This document shows positions 55,724-64,000 of a stretch of 64,000 nucleotides of DNA, piece after piece. The stretch comes from Acidimicrobiaceae bacterium (GTDB taxonomy: Bacteria; Actinomycetota; Acidimicrobiia; Acidimicrobiales; RAAP-2). The stretch's first letter is position 1; the number at the start of each line of letters is the position of its first letter. The stretch is from contig DAHUYG010000050.1 of the NCBI GenBank assembly GCA_027315315.1, positions 19,080 to 83,079 of the forward strand. Direction: 5' to 3'. The notes under the pieces were generated by a model. It had not been told where the DNA came from, did not search any database, and saw only the letters and a program-made list of their open reading frames with translations. A program made the translations under genes and the position numbers.

Positions 55724-56629
55724 GTGAAGCTCGACAGGCGGGTCATCGACGAGCTCACGGTCATGCCCGGCGCCGCGGCGTCCCTCGCAGAGCGGAGCAC
55801 AGCCGAGACGAAGCACGGCTGGCTCGGTCCACTCGGACGTGCGCACGCCAAAGAGGTGGCCGAGGCGGACCTTGAGACGTTCAAGCGAGAGCTCGAGCGT
55901 GTCCAGGAGCTCCTCTACGCGAATGCGACGTGGGCCGTCCTGATCGTGCTGCAGGGCCTCGACGCCGCAGGCAAGGACGGCACGATCAAGCACGTGCTTG
56001 CCGGCATCAACCCCCAGGGTTGCGAGGTGACCTCGTTCAAGCAGCCGTCCGCCCAGGAGCTCCGGCACGACTACCTCTGGCGCGCCGCTCGGGCACTCCC
56101 CGAACGCGGTCGCATCGGGATCTTCAATCGCTCGTACTACGAGGAGGTGCTCGTCTGCCGGGTCCACCCGGAACTGCTCGACGCCGAGCGGGTGCCCGGA
56201 CTGGTGCGGCCGGACCACTCGACCTGGCAGACCCGCTACGAGGACATCAACGCATTCGAGCGGCACCTCGAGCGAAGCGGCACCAAGGTGATCAAGCTCT
56301 TCCTCCACGTCTCGAAGGACACCCAACGCCAACGGTTGCTCGAAAGGCTTGACGACAGGGAGAAACGCTGGAAGTTCTCGCTTGCCGATCTCGCCGAGCG
56401 AGCCCACTTCGACGAGTACAGGCAGGCCTACGAGGAGGCGATCACGGCCACATCGACCGCCTGGGCGCCCTGGTACGTGGTTCCGGCCGACCACAAGTTC
56501 GCATTGCGGGCACTGGTGGGAGGCATCCTCGTCGACGTCGTCGATGATCTCGGGCTACAGGTCCCGAGCGTGTCGGACGAGCAGGCCGCGGCGCTCGAAC
56601 GCGCTCGTGAATCGCTCAGTTCTGAGTGA
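55724..56629 (+). CDS. ppk2: Polyphosphate kinase 2
   Basis: 301 residues from GTG with gggagga upstream; longer upstream starts in the same frame lack conservation. Walker A GLDAAGKDGTIKHV and IFNRSYYEEVLVCRVHPE are PPK2 signatures; one PPK2 domain (class I-like length). Transfers phosphate between polyphosphate and nucleoside di- or monophosphates; which one cannot be decided by eye. Confidence 0.92.
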   Translation: MKLDRRVIDELTVMPGAAASLAERSTAETKHGWLGPLGRAHAKEVAEADLETFKRELERVQELLYANATWAVLIVLQGLDAAGKDGTIKHVLAGINPQGCEVTSFKQPSAQELRHDYLWRAARALPERGRIGIFNRSYYEEVLVCRVHPELLDAERVPGLVRPDHSTWQTRYEDINAFERHLERSGTKVIKLFLHVSKDTQRQRLLERLDDREKRWKFSLADLAERAHFDEYRQAYEEAITATSTAWAPWYVVPADHKFALRALVGGILVDVVDDLGLQVPSVSDEQAAALERARESLSSE

Positions 56630-57341
56630 CCTCGGCACGCGGGTCGAGATCGATCCCCCACGCCCCAGGAGGTCATGGCTCGTGGTTGTCGCTAGGGCCC
56701 AGAACCTCGACGCCGGCTCGACTTCGGGCCCCACTGCGTCGATGATGCTGGCCTCGGTGGTCACTCTGGGCTATCGGGCAGGGTCGGCCACGACGAGCGT
56801 GTCTAGGTGGCTCGTATCAGAACCGTGCGCCTTTCAGCAGCTGCCCGTGGGGGCCGGCAGCTCGGACCTTGCCAAGAGACTCCTCTTCCGCTCCCGGCGC
56901 TCAATGAGTGACTGGGCTGGTCTTGGCGACGAACGCGGGCCTCCGGGAGACTGCCGTGGTGGGAGGGATGCAGCCGGCACGATCTTCTCGTGATTCTCGA
57001 TTTCTCCTACCGGGAAGGCGGCGACCCTCGCTGGAGCGAAGGGGAATCGAGTACTAGGGGCGGCGCGTGCGGCCCGAGTTGACCGGCCCTGAGCCAAAGC
57101 GAAGCGGCGCAGGCGCGCCTGCCGGTTGTCAGTGTAGGAATCTTGATACGCGCGGAACCTTTGGGGATCGGCGAGGGCCCCAAAGCTGGGCGAAATAGAA
57201 CAAGCCCGAGAAGATATCTAGGAGATCACAGGTGGAGCGTGCAGTAACCGCGCTCACTGAGAGATCGATCGCCACAGCATCTCCACCGCCTTGCAATGGT
57301 GCCTTCCCTTCGTCCTTTGAGGATCAAACCCGCGGCTGCAC
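56630..57341. other. 712-bp region without a recognisable gene
   Basis: Lies between PPK2 and the acyl-CoA ligase, at the passage from very high GC to the lower-GC cluster. Frames in it are open but have no family features or ribosome-binding sites. No tRNA, inverted-repeat end or transposase remnant was seen. It may be a junction of acquired DNA. Confidence 0.5.
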
Positions 57342-58976
57342 TCAACCAGTTCCGAGGTTCAACCTCTCGATCGCGAGTTCCTTAGTGGTATGTCGTTCGA
57401 TCTTCCCTGTGGCCGTCGTCGGAAAGGATTCGAGCTGGATAATGTAGCGGGGACGCTTGAAGGCGGCCAGTTTCCCGTCCGCGAAGGCTGTCAACTCATC
57501 TATTGAATCGTCAGACAGCGTTTCCCGGGCAATAACACACAAGCAGGGCGCATCTCCGAGCCGCTCGTCGGGGATCCCAACGAGAAGGGCATCCGTAATC
57601 GACGGGTGCTCCAGGAAGAACGCTTCGACCTCACTAGGGTCGACGTTCTCACCGCCGACACGCAGTTGGTCTTTGTATCTTCCGAGAATCTGCAAATACC
57701 CAGCCGAATCAAGGACCCCAAGATCTCCGGTGTGCAGCCAACCCTGCTCGTCGATCAGCTCCGCCGTTCGTTCCGAATCGTGGAGATAACCTTCAGTTGC
57801 CTGGTACGTCTGGACGAGAACCTCGCCCTGGCTCCCTCGATCGAGCTCCCTACCGCTCTCGGGATCGATGACCTTGAACGCGTAGCCGGTGAGTGGGTAG
57901 CCAGAAGTCTCACAGCTGTGGTACGCATCCTCATCGAGGAATCCCAGACTGGCGCACGGACCAATCTCGGTCATTCCGAATCCCGACACGAACTTCCCGC
58001 CAAATCGCGCTTGCGTCGCATACGCGATCGGGCGCATCGCGATCGGGCCCACGGCCATGATGCTTACGCGCAAAGACGATCTATCCGTCGATCCCAACGA
58101 CGGACAATTCAACAGATCGCTGAAGTGGGTGACGAAGCCGAATGACATCGTGACCCGCTCTGTTTCGATCGCTTCGAGAGTCTTCGCTGGGTCAAACCGA
58201 CGCATCAGGACCATCCGCGCCCCCGTGATCAGGGTGAGCAACGGGCCCTCATAGAACCCATAGGCGTGGAAGAGCGGCAAAAACATGACTGTGATGTCAC
58301 GCTCGGTCACACCGAGGCGATTGGCCTGGTCTGTGACATTGCGGATTGCGTGGTGGCTGTGCACAACGCCCTTCGGCTTTCCGGTCGTCCCGGACGTGTA
58401 CATGATCAATGCCGAATCGTCGGCCGACGATTCACGCGTTCGGCTGAGCACCTCCGTCTCGGAGACACCGTCCCCTCTCGATAAGAAGTCCTCCCAACAC
58501 AGCCAACCGTCGGGTACATCCTTGGCGTCGAGGACGACGACGTTTCGAAGGCTCCCGAGCCCCCCCTCTTCGCGAGATCCCATGACGTCGCTGAGGATCG
58601 ACTGATAGGCGGTTGGACCCGACTGAGCCGCTAGGACGATCGTCGAACACCGCGAGTGCCGTAAGACGTATCCAAGGTCTTTCTCTCGAAGACTGGTGTT
58701 GACGGGCAAGAGAATCGCGCCGATGTACGCGGCCCCGAACTCCACATGGAGCCATTCAGGTCGGTTGTCCATCCAAAGCGCAACAATGTCACCTCGTGTT
58801 ACACCAACGGATACGAGCCCGCGCGCAACTTGTTGGGCCGCGGACCGAAGCCCGTCGAAACTGAGATGACAGCCCTCGAACGTGACGGCTGTTCTCTGAC
58901 CGAAGCGCTCGACCGCGCTGTCTAAGAGCTCGCCAAAGGTTTGCTTGGTGAACCATTCCATCTTTAGGTCCTCCAA
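57342..58976 (-). CDS. AMP-forming acyl-CoA synthetase
   Basis: 544 residues. Signatures YTSGTTGKPKGVVHSH, GFGMTEIGP, GWLHTGDLG and the final Lys region TATGKIERH. Activates a carboxylic acid through an acyl-adenylate to its CoA thioester. The ATG at 58961 (MEWFTKQ) may be the true start. It is the last gene of the Rbs-type transporter operon, so the substrate may be an imported acid. Codon choice is less GC-biased than in the first 52 kb. Confidence 0.92.
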   Translation of the reverse strand: MEDLKMEWFTKQTFGELLDSAVERFGQRTAVTFEGCHLSFDGLRSAAQQVARGLVSVGVTRGDIVALWMDNRPEWLHVEFGAAYIGAILLPVNTSLREKDLGYVLRHSRCSTIVLAAQSGPTAYQSILSDVMGSREEGGLGSLRNVVVLDAKDVPDGWLCWEDFLSRGDGVSETEVLSRTRESSADDSALIMYTSGTTGKPKGVVHSHHAIRNVTDQANRLGVTERDITVMFLPLFHAYGFYEGPLLTLITGARMVLMRRFDPAKTLEAIETERVTMSFGFVTHFSDLLNCPSLGSTDRSSLRVSIMAVGPIAMRPIAYATQARFGGKFVSGFGMTEIGPCASLGFLDEDAYHSCETSGYPLTGYAFKVIDPESGRELDRGSQGEVLVQTYQATEGYLHDSERTAELIDEQGWLHTGDLGVLDSAGYLQILGRYKDQLRVGGENVDPSEVEAFFLEHPSITDALLVGIPDERLGDAPCLCVIARETLSDDSIDELTAFADGKLAAFKRPRYIIQLESFPTTATGKIERHTTKELAIERLNLGTG

Positions 58977-59001
58977 CGACGCCAGTTCACCAGGGTCACC
59001 A

Positions 59002-59274
59002 CTAGCGCCCAGGGATCTTTCCCGGATAGACGATCGTGAGGTCGTCGAGACCGATGCCGTCGACGAAGTCCGAGATCTGAGAGAGTGCCATGGGCATTAG
59101 CACCTCCTTGGGGACCAGGCAGTCCTCGCACGCTTCGGGACCGGCCTCGATCTTCAGCACAATGCGCGATCCATCCAGCGTCACGACAAGGTGGTAACCA
59201 TCATTGGATAGCCCATCGCGAAGCGGTGTGAGGGCGGCATTAATATCGACGATGTCCAGTCCTGGGTCAGCCAT
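59002..59274 (-). CDS. Small NifU-like CxxC protein
   Basis: 90 residues from MADPGLDIVD, with aggag seven bases upstream. A strand-rich stretch YHLVVTLDGSRIVLKIEAG is followed by ACEDCLVPKEVL and helices. The layout resembles the C-terminal NifU domain (CxxC Fe-S scaffold), but the cysteine surroundings differ, so this is a suggestion only. Between the transporter permease and the acyl-CoA ligase genes in one operon. Confidence 0.6.
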   Translation of the reverse strand: MADPGLDIVDINAALTPLRDGLSNDGYHLVVTLDGSRIVLKIEAGPEACEDCLVPKEVLMPMALSQISDFVDGIGLDDLTIVYPGKIPGR

Positions 59275-59321
59275 GAGGCTCCTCTCTTGATACCGAAGGT
59301 TGGATGGAAACCGCAGCCCGC

Positions 59322-60572
59322 TCAGCGCGAGACCGCTCGCCGCAGGGTGGTAGAAACGCCTACCGCAATGATCAAGACCGCGCCGTTGATCACGTCGGTC
59401 CAGGTAAAGGTCACGCCGCCCAGAACGAGGCCCTGGCTGATGTACACCACGCAGATGCCACCCACAAGCGTCCCCCATATATGGAACCGGCCAGTCGAAA
59501 TGATTACCGTCGAAAGAAAGGCGGCCGCGTAGGCAGGTAAGAGATACCCGTCAGCGATCTGCGGCGATGCGGAACCCTGATTGGCCGCGAGAATGATACC
59601 CGCGAGTGCCGCAAGCAACCCTGAGGACACATACGCGACGGTGATCGACAAATTCACCTTTATCCCCGAAAGCCGAGCTGCGACCTCGTTGCCGCCGATC
59701 GCATAGAGGCCGCGCCCGAACCGCGTGAAACGGAGCGCAACCCACACGATCCAGTAGAGGACTAGCAACGCGAAGATGCCCCAACTCATCTGCTGGGGAA
59801 ATCTGGCCAATGCCAAGAACACCGCGAAGGCCGCCATTACCGCGAGGACGAGTCCGAGATTGCGCTTCTCGCGAGGAGTGTCCACGAAACGGTCGCGAGC
59901 CACGTGGAACGCCGATGCGAGTAGCAAGGCCAGTACTACCCATGCAACGACCAGCGGAACCTTGACCTGGAAGCTGCCGAACGAGTGGATCCCTGTAAAC
60001 CACGAAGGCAGTTGATTGGGAGACCCGGGAACGGGAGCTACGTCGGTACCACCTCCATACACCGTGTAGACACCGTCGAGAATTCCGCCCGTGGCCAACG
60101 TGGCAAGAAACGCGTTGATCCTGAACCTCTGGACCAGAAGCGCGTTTACCAACCCGACCACAACGCCAATTGCCAGGACGATGAAAAGGACAGAGATGAA
60201 GGGCAACCCCTCCTTCGTACGCAACCCGATCGTCATGAACACGCTCAGAGAAGCCATCGCCCCGACCGAGAGATCGAATCGCCCACATGCCAAACAAATT
60301 ACGATCCCGGCGCCGATGATCAGCGGTGGGACGTTCTGATACACGTCGAAGGCTCGCGGGGAGCTCGCCAAGAAGTGTCCACCGAGCCATGTCCCGTAGA
60401 CCACGACGAGAATGATGAAGAACGCTCCCACCGTTGCGAAGCTGCTCACCGCATCCGATCGGAGCGCAGAACGAACCCGCGTGAAACGCGCTCGGCCCCC
60501 CGTTAGCTCTTCGCCCGGCAAGGGCGCGGCCCTATCGTCGACCATAAGATCACGATCATTGCTGGAAGTCAT
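59322..60572 (-). CDS. Rbs/Xyl-type ABC sugar transporter permease
   Basis: 416 residues from ATG (MTSSNDRDL). About ten helices with the family signature CGRFDLSVGAMASLSV, NALLVQRFRINAFLATLATGG and YAIGGNEVAARLSGI. Membrane channel of the importer encoded by the two genes upstream. Confidence 0.92.
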   Translation of the reverse strand: MTSSNDRDLMVDDRAAPLPGEELTGGRARFTRVRSALRSDAVSSFATVGAFFIILVVVYGTWLGGHFLASSPRAFDVYQNVPPLIIGAGIVICLACGRFDLSVGAMASLSVFMTIGLRTKEGLPFISVLFIVLAIGVVVGLVNALLVQRFRINAFLATLATGGILDGVYTVYGGGTDVAPVPGSPNQLPSWFTGIHSFGSFQVKVPLVVAWVVLALLLASAFHVARDRFVDTPREKRNLGLVLAVMAAFAVFLALARFPQQMSWGIFALLVLYWIVWVALRFTRFGRGLYAIGGNEVAARLSGIKVNLSITVAYVSSGLLAALAGIILAANQGSASPQIADGYLLPAYAAAFLSTVIISTGRFHIWGTLVGGICVVYISQGLVLGGVTFTWTDVINGAVLIIAVGVSTTLRRAVSR

Positions 60573-60591
60573 CGCTGTGCCGAACCTCCGC

Positions 60592-62049
60592 TTAGATGAT
60601 GCTGGCGAGATCCAACTCGTCAATGGTTACGAGTCGGGGGAGAGCGCTGCCTTGCATGATTCCCACCCGGTCGGCAACGGACAGCAGGTCCTCGGCATCG
60701 GTGCTGATGATCAGAATCGCGTGACCTTCGCTCTTTAGATCCCGGATCAACCGATAGATCTGCTGACGTGTAACCACGTCAATACCACGAGTCGGTTCAC
60801 AGAGAACCAGTAGGCGAGAACCCTGCAGGAGTGCCCTTCCGAAGAGCACTTTCTGTTGATTACCTCCCGAGAGAGTGCGCTGCTTCGCGTAAAGATCCTG
60901 GGGCACAACAGCCAGGCGCGTGTGCATCTCTGTGGCTTTGCTACGTTCCTCGGCCGCCTTGAGCAAGCCAAATGGACCAGAGAAGCGATTCAGCGATGCC
61001 ACGGTCATGTTCCACAGAACCGGATCTTCGTCGAAGTTGCCTTCGGTCTCCCGGTCAGGTGGAAGAAATCCGACGCCTCGGTCGCTCATCTCCACTGCAC
61101 CTCGGCGGGCGCGCTCAAACCCACTGGCCAGGTAGGCAATTGAGTACAGCCCAAACCCGATCGGACCTGTTAGACCTACCACCTCGCCCGCCGACACTGT
61201 GAAGTTGAAAGGCCCAGCGGTTTGGCTATACGCGTCGCGCATTTCGAGCACCGTCTCGCCGACGCGCAGAGGTCTACTCGAGTCCACCGCCGAGGCACCT
61301 TCATTGCCTTCTGGGGTCATCAGGTCCGTCAGCTCCTTGATGTCAAGGAGCGACGTCCTGGTGTCCGCCACTACGCGACCGTCGACGATAACGACTTGTC
61401 GGTCGGCTGCTCCGACAATCTCCGATAGTCGATGGCTGACCATGACGATCGTGGACCCAGATCGTGCTTGATGTCGCAACGTGTCGACGAGCCAGGTTGC
61501 CTCGTTCGGAGGGAGAGCACTGGTGACCTCGTCAACGATGATCAATTCAGCGCCTCGTGCAAGCAACCTGGCTACAGCGACCATCGTTTTCTCGCCAAGG
61601 GAGAGGGCACCGACTCTCTTGCGAATGAGCGATTCATCGAGACCAACCTGTCCGAGCGCATGACGAACCAGCTCGCGCTCGCGACGAAAGCTCAAGAGGG
61701 GGCGCACCGCATATTGGGGCGGGAGGGCCAAGCAGAGGTTCTCCCAGACCGTCATCGAATCGACGAGACCAAGGTTCTGATGGACGACGCCGATTTTTCT
61801 CGCACGCTCTGCCTGGTCGGCAACCCTTCCGTCGATCAGGATACGACCCTGATCGGGGCGGTAGACCCCATCAAGAATCTTGATCAGCGTAGATTTTCCC
61901 GCCCCGTTCGGACCCATTAGGCCGACGAACTCACCTCGCACGAAGTCGAGACTGATGCCGTGGAGCACCTCGTTGCCGTTGAACGATTTCACGATCCCAT
62001 CGACGGTGACCAGGGGGGCGTCACCGTCGATGGGCGATGGGGTCTTCAA
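60592..62049 (-). CDS. Rbs-type ABC transporter ATPase (double cassette)
   Basis: 485 residues. First cassette with Walker A GPNGAGKST and LSLGEKTMVAVARLL; the second has a degenerate Walker A (GLTGPIGFGLYS) and LSGGNQQKVLFGRAL, the usual asymmetric RbsA/MglA design. Powers import with the adjacent permease. Confidence 0.93.
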   Translation of the reverse strand: MKTPSPIDGDAPLVTVDGIVKSFNGNEVLHGISLDFVRGEFVGLMGPNGAGKSTLIKILDGVYRPDQGRILIDGRVADQAERARKIGVVHQNLGLVDSMTVWENLCLALPPQYAVRPLLSFRRERELVRHALGQVGLDESLIRKRVGALSLGEKTMVAVARLLARGAELIIVDEVTSALPPNEATWLVDTLRHQARSGSTIVMVSHRLSEIVGAADRQVVIVDGRVVADTRTSLLDIKELTDLMTPEGNEGASAVDSSRPLRVGETVLEMRDAYSQTAGPFNFTVSAGEVVGLTGPIGFGLYSIAYLASGFERARRGAVEMSDRGVGFLPPDRETEGNFDEDPVLWNMTVASLNRFSGPFGLLKAAEERSKATEMHTRLAVVPQDLYAKQRTLSGGNQQKVLFGRALLQGSRLLVLCEPTRGIDVVTRQQIYRLIRDLKSEGHAILIISTDAEDLLSVADRVGIMQGSALPRLVTIDELDLASII

Positions 62050-62089
62050 GGTCTCTGGCCCAATTTGAATCCTGAGATCAGGGCGGGTT

Positions 62090-63253
62090 CTACCCCCGTC
62101 CCCAAAGCTTCTGGAACTGCGTCACGAAATCGATCTTCGGGCCTTCGAACGGTGCGCTCAGGTTGAAGTGCGAGTAGTCGGCGGCGTCGATGATTCCGAC
62201 TGGGAGTTCACTCGCGTTCCACAGTGGCTTGTGGGCGAAGCTGCGGGCGAGCTCGTCCATTGCCGCGTAGGCGAAGAAAGGAATTGGGATGGCGATGGTG
62301 GCTTTGGCTCCAGACGGGTTGGACGAGGCGATTGCGGCCACATAGGGGGGTGCACCTTGAAACCCAATGAAATTCACGTCCGTACGTCCATCCTGTTGCG
62401 CAAGTGTGGCCTCAGGAAGCGCCGCCGAATCCGAGTATACGAGAACCCAGTTGATGGTCCCGGCAGGATTGTTCGCCAACACCGACGCAAACGCCGGAAA
62501 TCCCGGCACCTTCAGGTCAGTCGAAAGCGTTTGGAACTCATGAATTGTGCACCCGGGGCACTTCTTTCGGAGGGTCTGGACGGCCGTGTTGGTCTGGAGA
62601 ATAGACTCTTGAAACTCCTGATCCGCATCGACAAACACCTTCGCCTTGCCGTTCGACTTTGCGATGATGTAGTTCGCTTGCGCGATGCCCACCTTCTGGG
62701 GTGACATCTCAATGTTGATCATGCCCTTAGGCAGGGAGGGTCCGCAGTTCACACACACGATCGGGATGTTCTTCGAGTTCGCGAGGGCGATTGCACTCGC
62801 CACCGTTGTCGGATTGATCGCTTCGAGGACAAGAGCCTGTGCCCCGCTGTTCACGGCCTGTTCGATCAATGCAGACTGAGTGGTGGGTTGGAACTTACCG
62901 TCGTACGTGGGTGGCGCGGTCCAGCCAATGGCCGTTACCGCTTGCTGGAGATACTGCGAGAGAATCTCTGTGCCGAATGCTGCGAGACCAGTCGCGATGA
63001 TCGCAACTGTGTGCTTGCCAGGCTTAACGGACGTCTTTGGAAAGGGCATGGCAATCTGCGACTTGGAAAGCGCGGCTACCGCTGCCCTGGCGGCGGCAAC
63101 ATCCGAATGCGCCTTGGACTTCGAGGAGGCACTGGCGCTGCTTGCCACGAAGGCCAAGTTCAGCGTGCCGACGACCGCAACCACAGCGAGCAGCGCCGTA
63201 GCTCGACTCCGCACACGTCCGGATCGACCACGCAGCAAGCTGGAGACCTTCAT
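62090..63253 (-). CDS. Rbs-type periplasmic substrate-binding protein
   Basis: 387 residues. Signal peptide with ALLAVVAVVGTLNLAFVASSASA; body of the Peripla_BP_4 family (VAIIATGLAAFGTEILSQYL, VLEAINPTTVASAIALANSK, IPIVCVNCG). An external receptor of the importer. The unusual ligand cannot be read; neighbours suggest a non-sugar carboxylate or amide. Confidence 0.88.
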   Translation of the reverse strand: MKVSSLLRGRSGRVRSRATALLAVVAVVGTLNLAFVASSASASSKSKAHSDVAAARAAVAALSKSQIAMPFPKTSVKPGKHTVAIIATGLAAFGTEILSQYLQQAVTAIGWTAPPTYDGKFQPTTQSALIEQAVNSGAQALVLEAINPTTVASAIALANSKNIPIVCVNCGPSLPKGMINIEMSPQKVGIAQANYIIAKSNGKAKVFVDADQEFQESILQTNTAVQTLRKKCPGCTIHEFQTLSTDLKVPGFPAFASVLANNPAGTINWVLVYSDSAALPEATLAQQDGRTDVNFIGFQGAPPYVAAIASSNPSGAKATIAIPIPFFAYAAMDELARSFAHKPLWNASELPVGIIDAADYSHFNLSAPFEGPKIDFVTQFQKLWGRG

Positions 63254-63539
63254 TCCGTAATCCCCCTATATGTCGCCAGCGGCTCGGTTGAGCCGCTTTG
63301 CCGCCCGGCGTGCTAGCCACCCACGGCCTGAACGCCCCGAAGAATATTCCTGATTGCATGCATCTGTCAATCCACAGCGGGGGTGAGCTGTCCGACGTGC
63401 TGCAAAAGTCCACGTCACTGACGTGGCTTGGACGGTCACTCGAAATAGTTGTATGCAATACTTCTTCGGCACAGCGTCACCTCGCCGCAGTTGGGGCGGT
63501 AACTCAGGTGGCGGCTGGCAACGGAACAAAGGAGCGACG
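63254..63539. promoter_or_regulatory. Divergent intergenic region between the transporter and cyclase genes
   Basis: 286 bases serving both the transporter operon and the cyclase-family gene; it includes an AT-richer stretch (about 63340-63470) and the palindrome cacgtcactgacgtg at 63411-63425. This dyad is a candidate operator for a local regulator not present in the window. Confidence 0.4.
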
Positions 63540-64000
63540 ATGGACGTGAACGAGAGGATCGAGGTCCCTTGGCCAGGGCACACAGGCAACTGGCACCGCT
63601 GGCCCAACGATCGCGGAACACTCAATCTCATCACGCCTGAGAAAGTGATGGAGGCCGCGGCGGAAGTCCGCGAGGGACGCGTCTATGGGCTATCGCGTCC
63701 CATGGGTGACTATGACCCCACCCGAAAGGATCCCGTCGTCAAGCACAAGATGGCCAATGCGGGCGCTTTCGAGGACGACGAGGACCGCAAGCACGGGACG
63801 AAGACCCACGACTTTCGTCATCAATCCTCCGCGGACTCCATTTGGCTACGAATCCATGGCATGACCAACACTCACGCCGACTCCTTGGCACACGTCGGCG
63901 CTTATGGCGTCGGCTTTAATGGCGTCCCCTTCAACGAGATGGTGACCATGGGTGACGGCGCCAAACGGGGAGCCATCACCGACACGCTGACGGTGGTGAC
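63540..64000 (+). CDS. Cyclase-family (kynurenine-formamidase-like) hydrolase, 3'-truncated by window edge
   Basis: ATG at 63540 with aaaggag upstream; 153 residues before the window ends. GTLNLITPEKVMEAAAEV, VYGLSRPMG and the metal motif NTHADSLAH (family consensus H-x-G-T-H-x-D-x-P-x-H, here partly altered) place it in the cyclase superfamily (PF04199), which hydrolyses amides or lactones such as N-formylkynurenine or isatin. Divergent from the transporter operon and probably part of the same catabolic unit. Confidence 0.87.
   Translation, partial: MDVNERIEVPWPGHTGNWHRWPNDRGTLNLITPEKVMEAAAEVREGRVYGLSRPMGDYDPTRKDPVVKHKMANAGAFEDDEDRKHGTKTHDFRHQSSADSIWLRIHGMTNTHADSLAHVGAYGVGFNGVPFNEMVTMGDGAKRGAITDTLTVV

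Overview
The window is high-GC bacterial DNA from an actinobacterium, most likely of the class Acidimicrobiia. The basis is the actinobacterial order HAD phosphatase - (phasin-like) - tlyA - nadK - recN - pyrG - Nudix - xerD on one strand, heavy use of GTG starts, 4-base ATGA/GTGA gene overlaps, and families common in that group. Assignment below phylum level is inference. No rRNA, tRNA, CRISPR array, transposase or replication origin was seen.

Layout. 1-7.4 kb: the 3' end of a cytochrome b gene meets a compact minus-strand operon (small anchored protein, ApbE flavin transferase, ferric-reductase-like membrane cytochrome, NuoF-like flavoprotein, ferredoxin, b561-like membrane protein, phosphodiester glycosidase) that looks like a transmembrane electron-transfer module. 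7.4-9.5 kb: an OmpR-type two-component system; its likely binding sites (TAAG at 11-base steps) lie before the electron-transfer operon and again before an HtrA-type protease at 49.5 kb. 9.5-17.6 kb: the housekeeping cluster. 17.7-23.4 kb: an ABC ATPase fused to a methyltransferase and a very large ATPase/TPR/SARP-type regulator.

23.4-40.1 kb is the most interesting part: a Wzx/Wzy-type exopolysaccharide locus wired to cyclic-di-GMP. A divergent arm encodes the initiating sugar-phosphate transferase and a glycosyltransferase. The main plus-strand arm encodes an intact GGDEF diguanylate cyclase, a V4R-domain/Wzz fusion, a Wzy-like polymerase, a GH26-like protein that seems to lack its catalytic residues, a soluble GAF-degenerate-GGDEF protein, a Wzx flippase carrying the same GAF-degenerate-GGDEF module on its C-terminus, and then a holo-ACP synthase, a carrier protein, an amino acid:carrier-protein ligase and a tandem alpha/beta hydrolase. 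Both degenerate GGDEF domains have lost the active-site motif but keep the RxxD inhibitory-site motif, as in the Pel receptor PelD. The proposal is that c-di-GMP made by the first gene gates export through a receptor built into the flippase, and that the carrier-protein genes supply an aminoacyl decoration.

40.4-52.2 kb: DUF2277 protein, an unusual FtsH-like protease with a lipoprotein partner, amino-acid and aldehyde metabolism genes, an HtrA-type protease and a second phosphodiester glycosidase. 52.2-64 kb: an accessory region of more mixed composition: a phosphatase, a DHFR-like reductase, a DinB-like protein, a frameshifted nucleotidyltransferase, PPK2, and a lower-GC catabolic cluster (acyl-CoA ligase, small CxxC protein, Rbs-type ABC transporter, cyclase-family hydrolase) cut by the window end.
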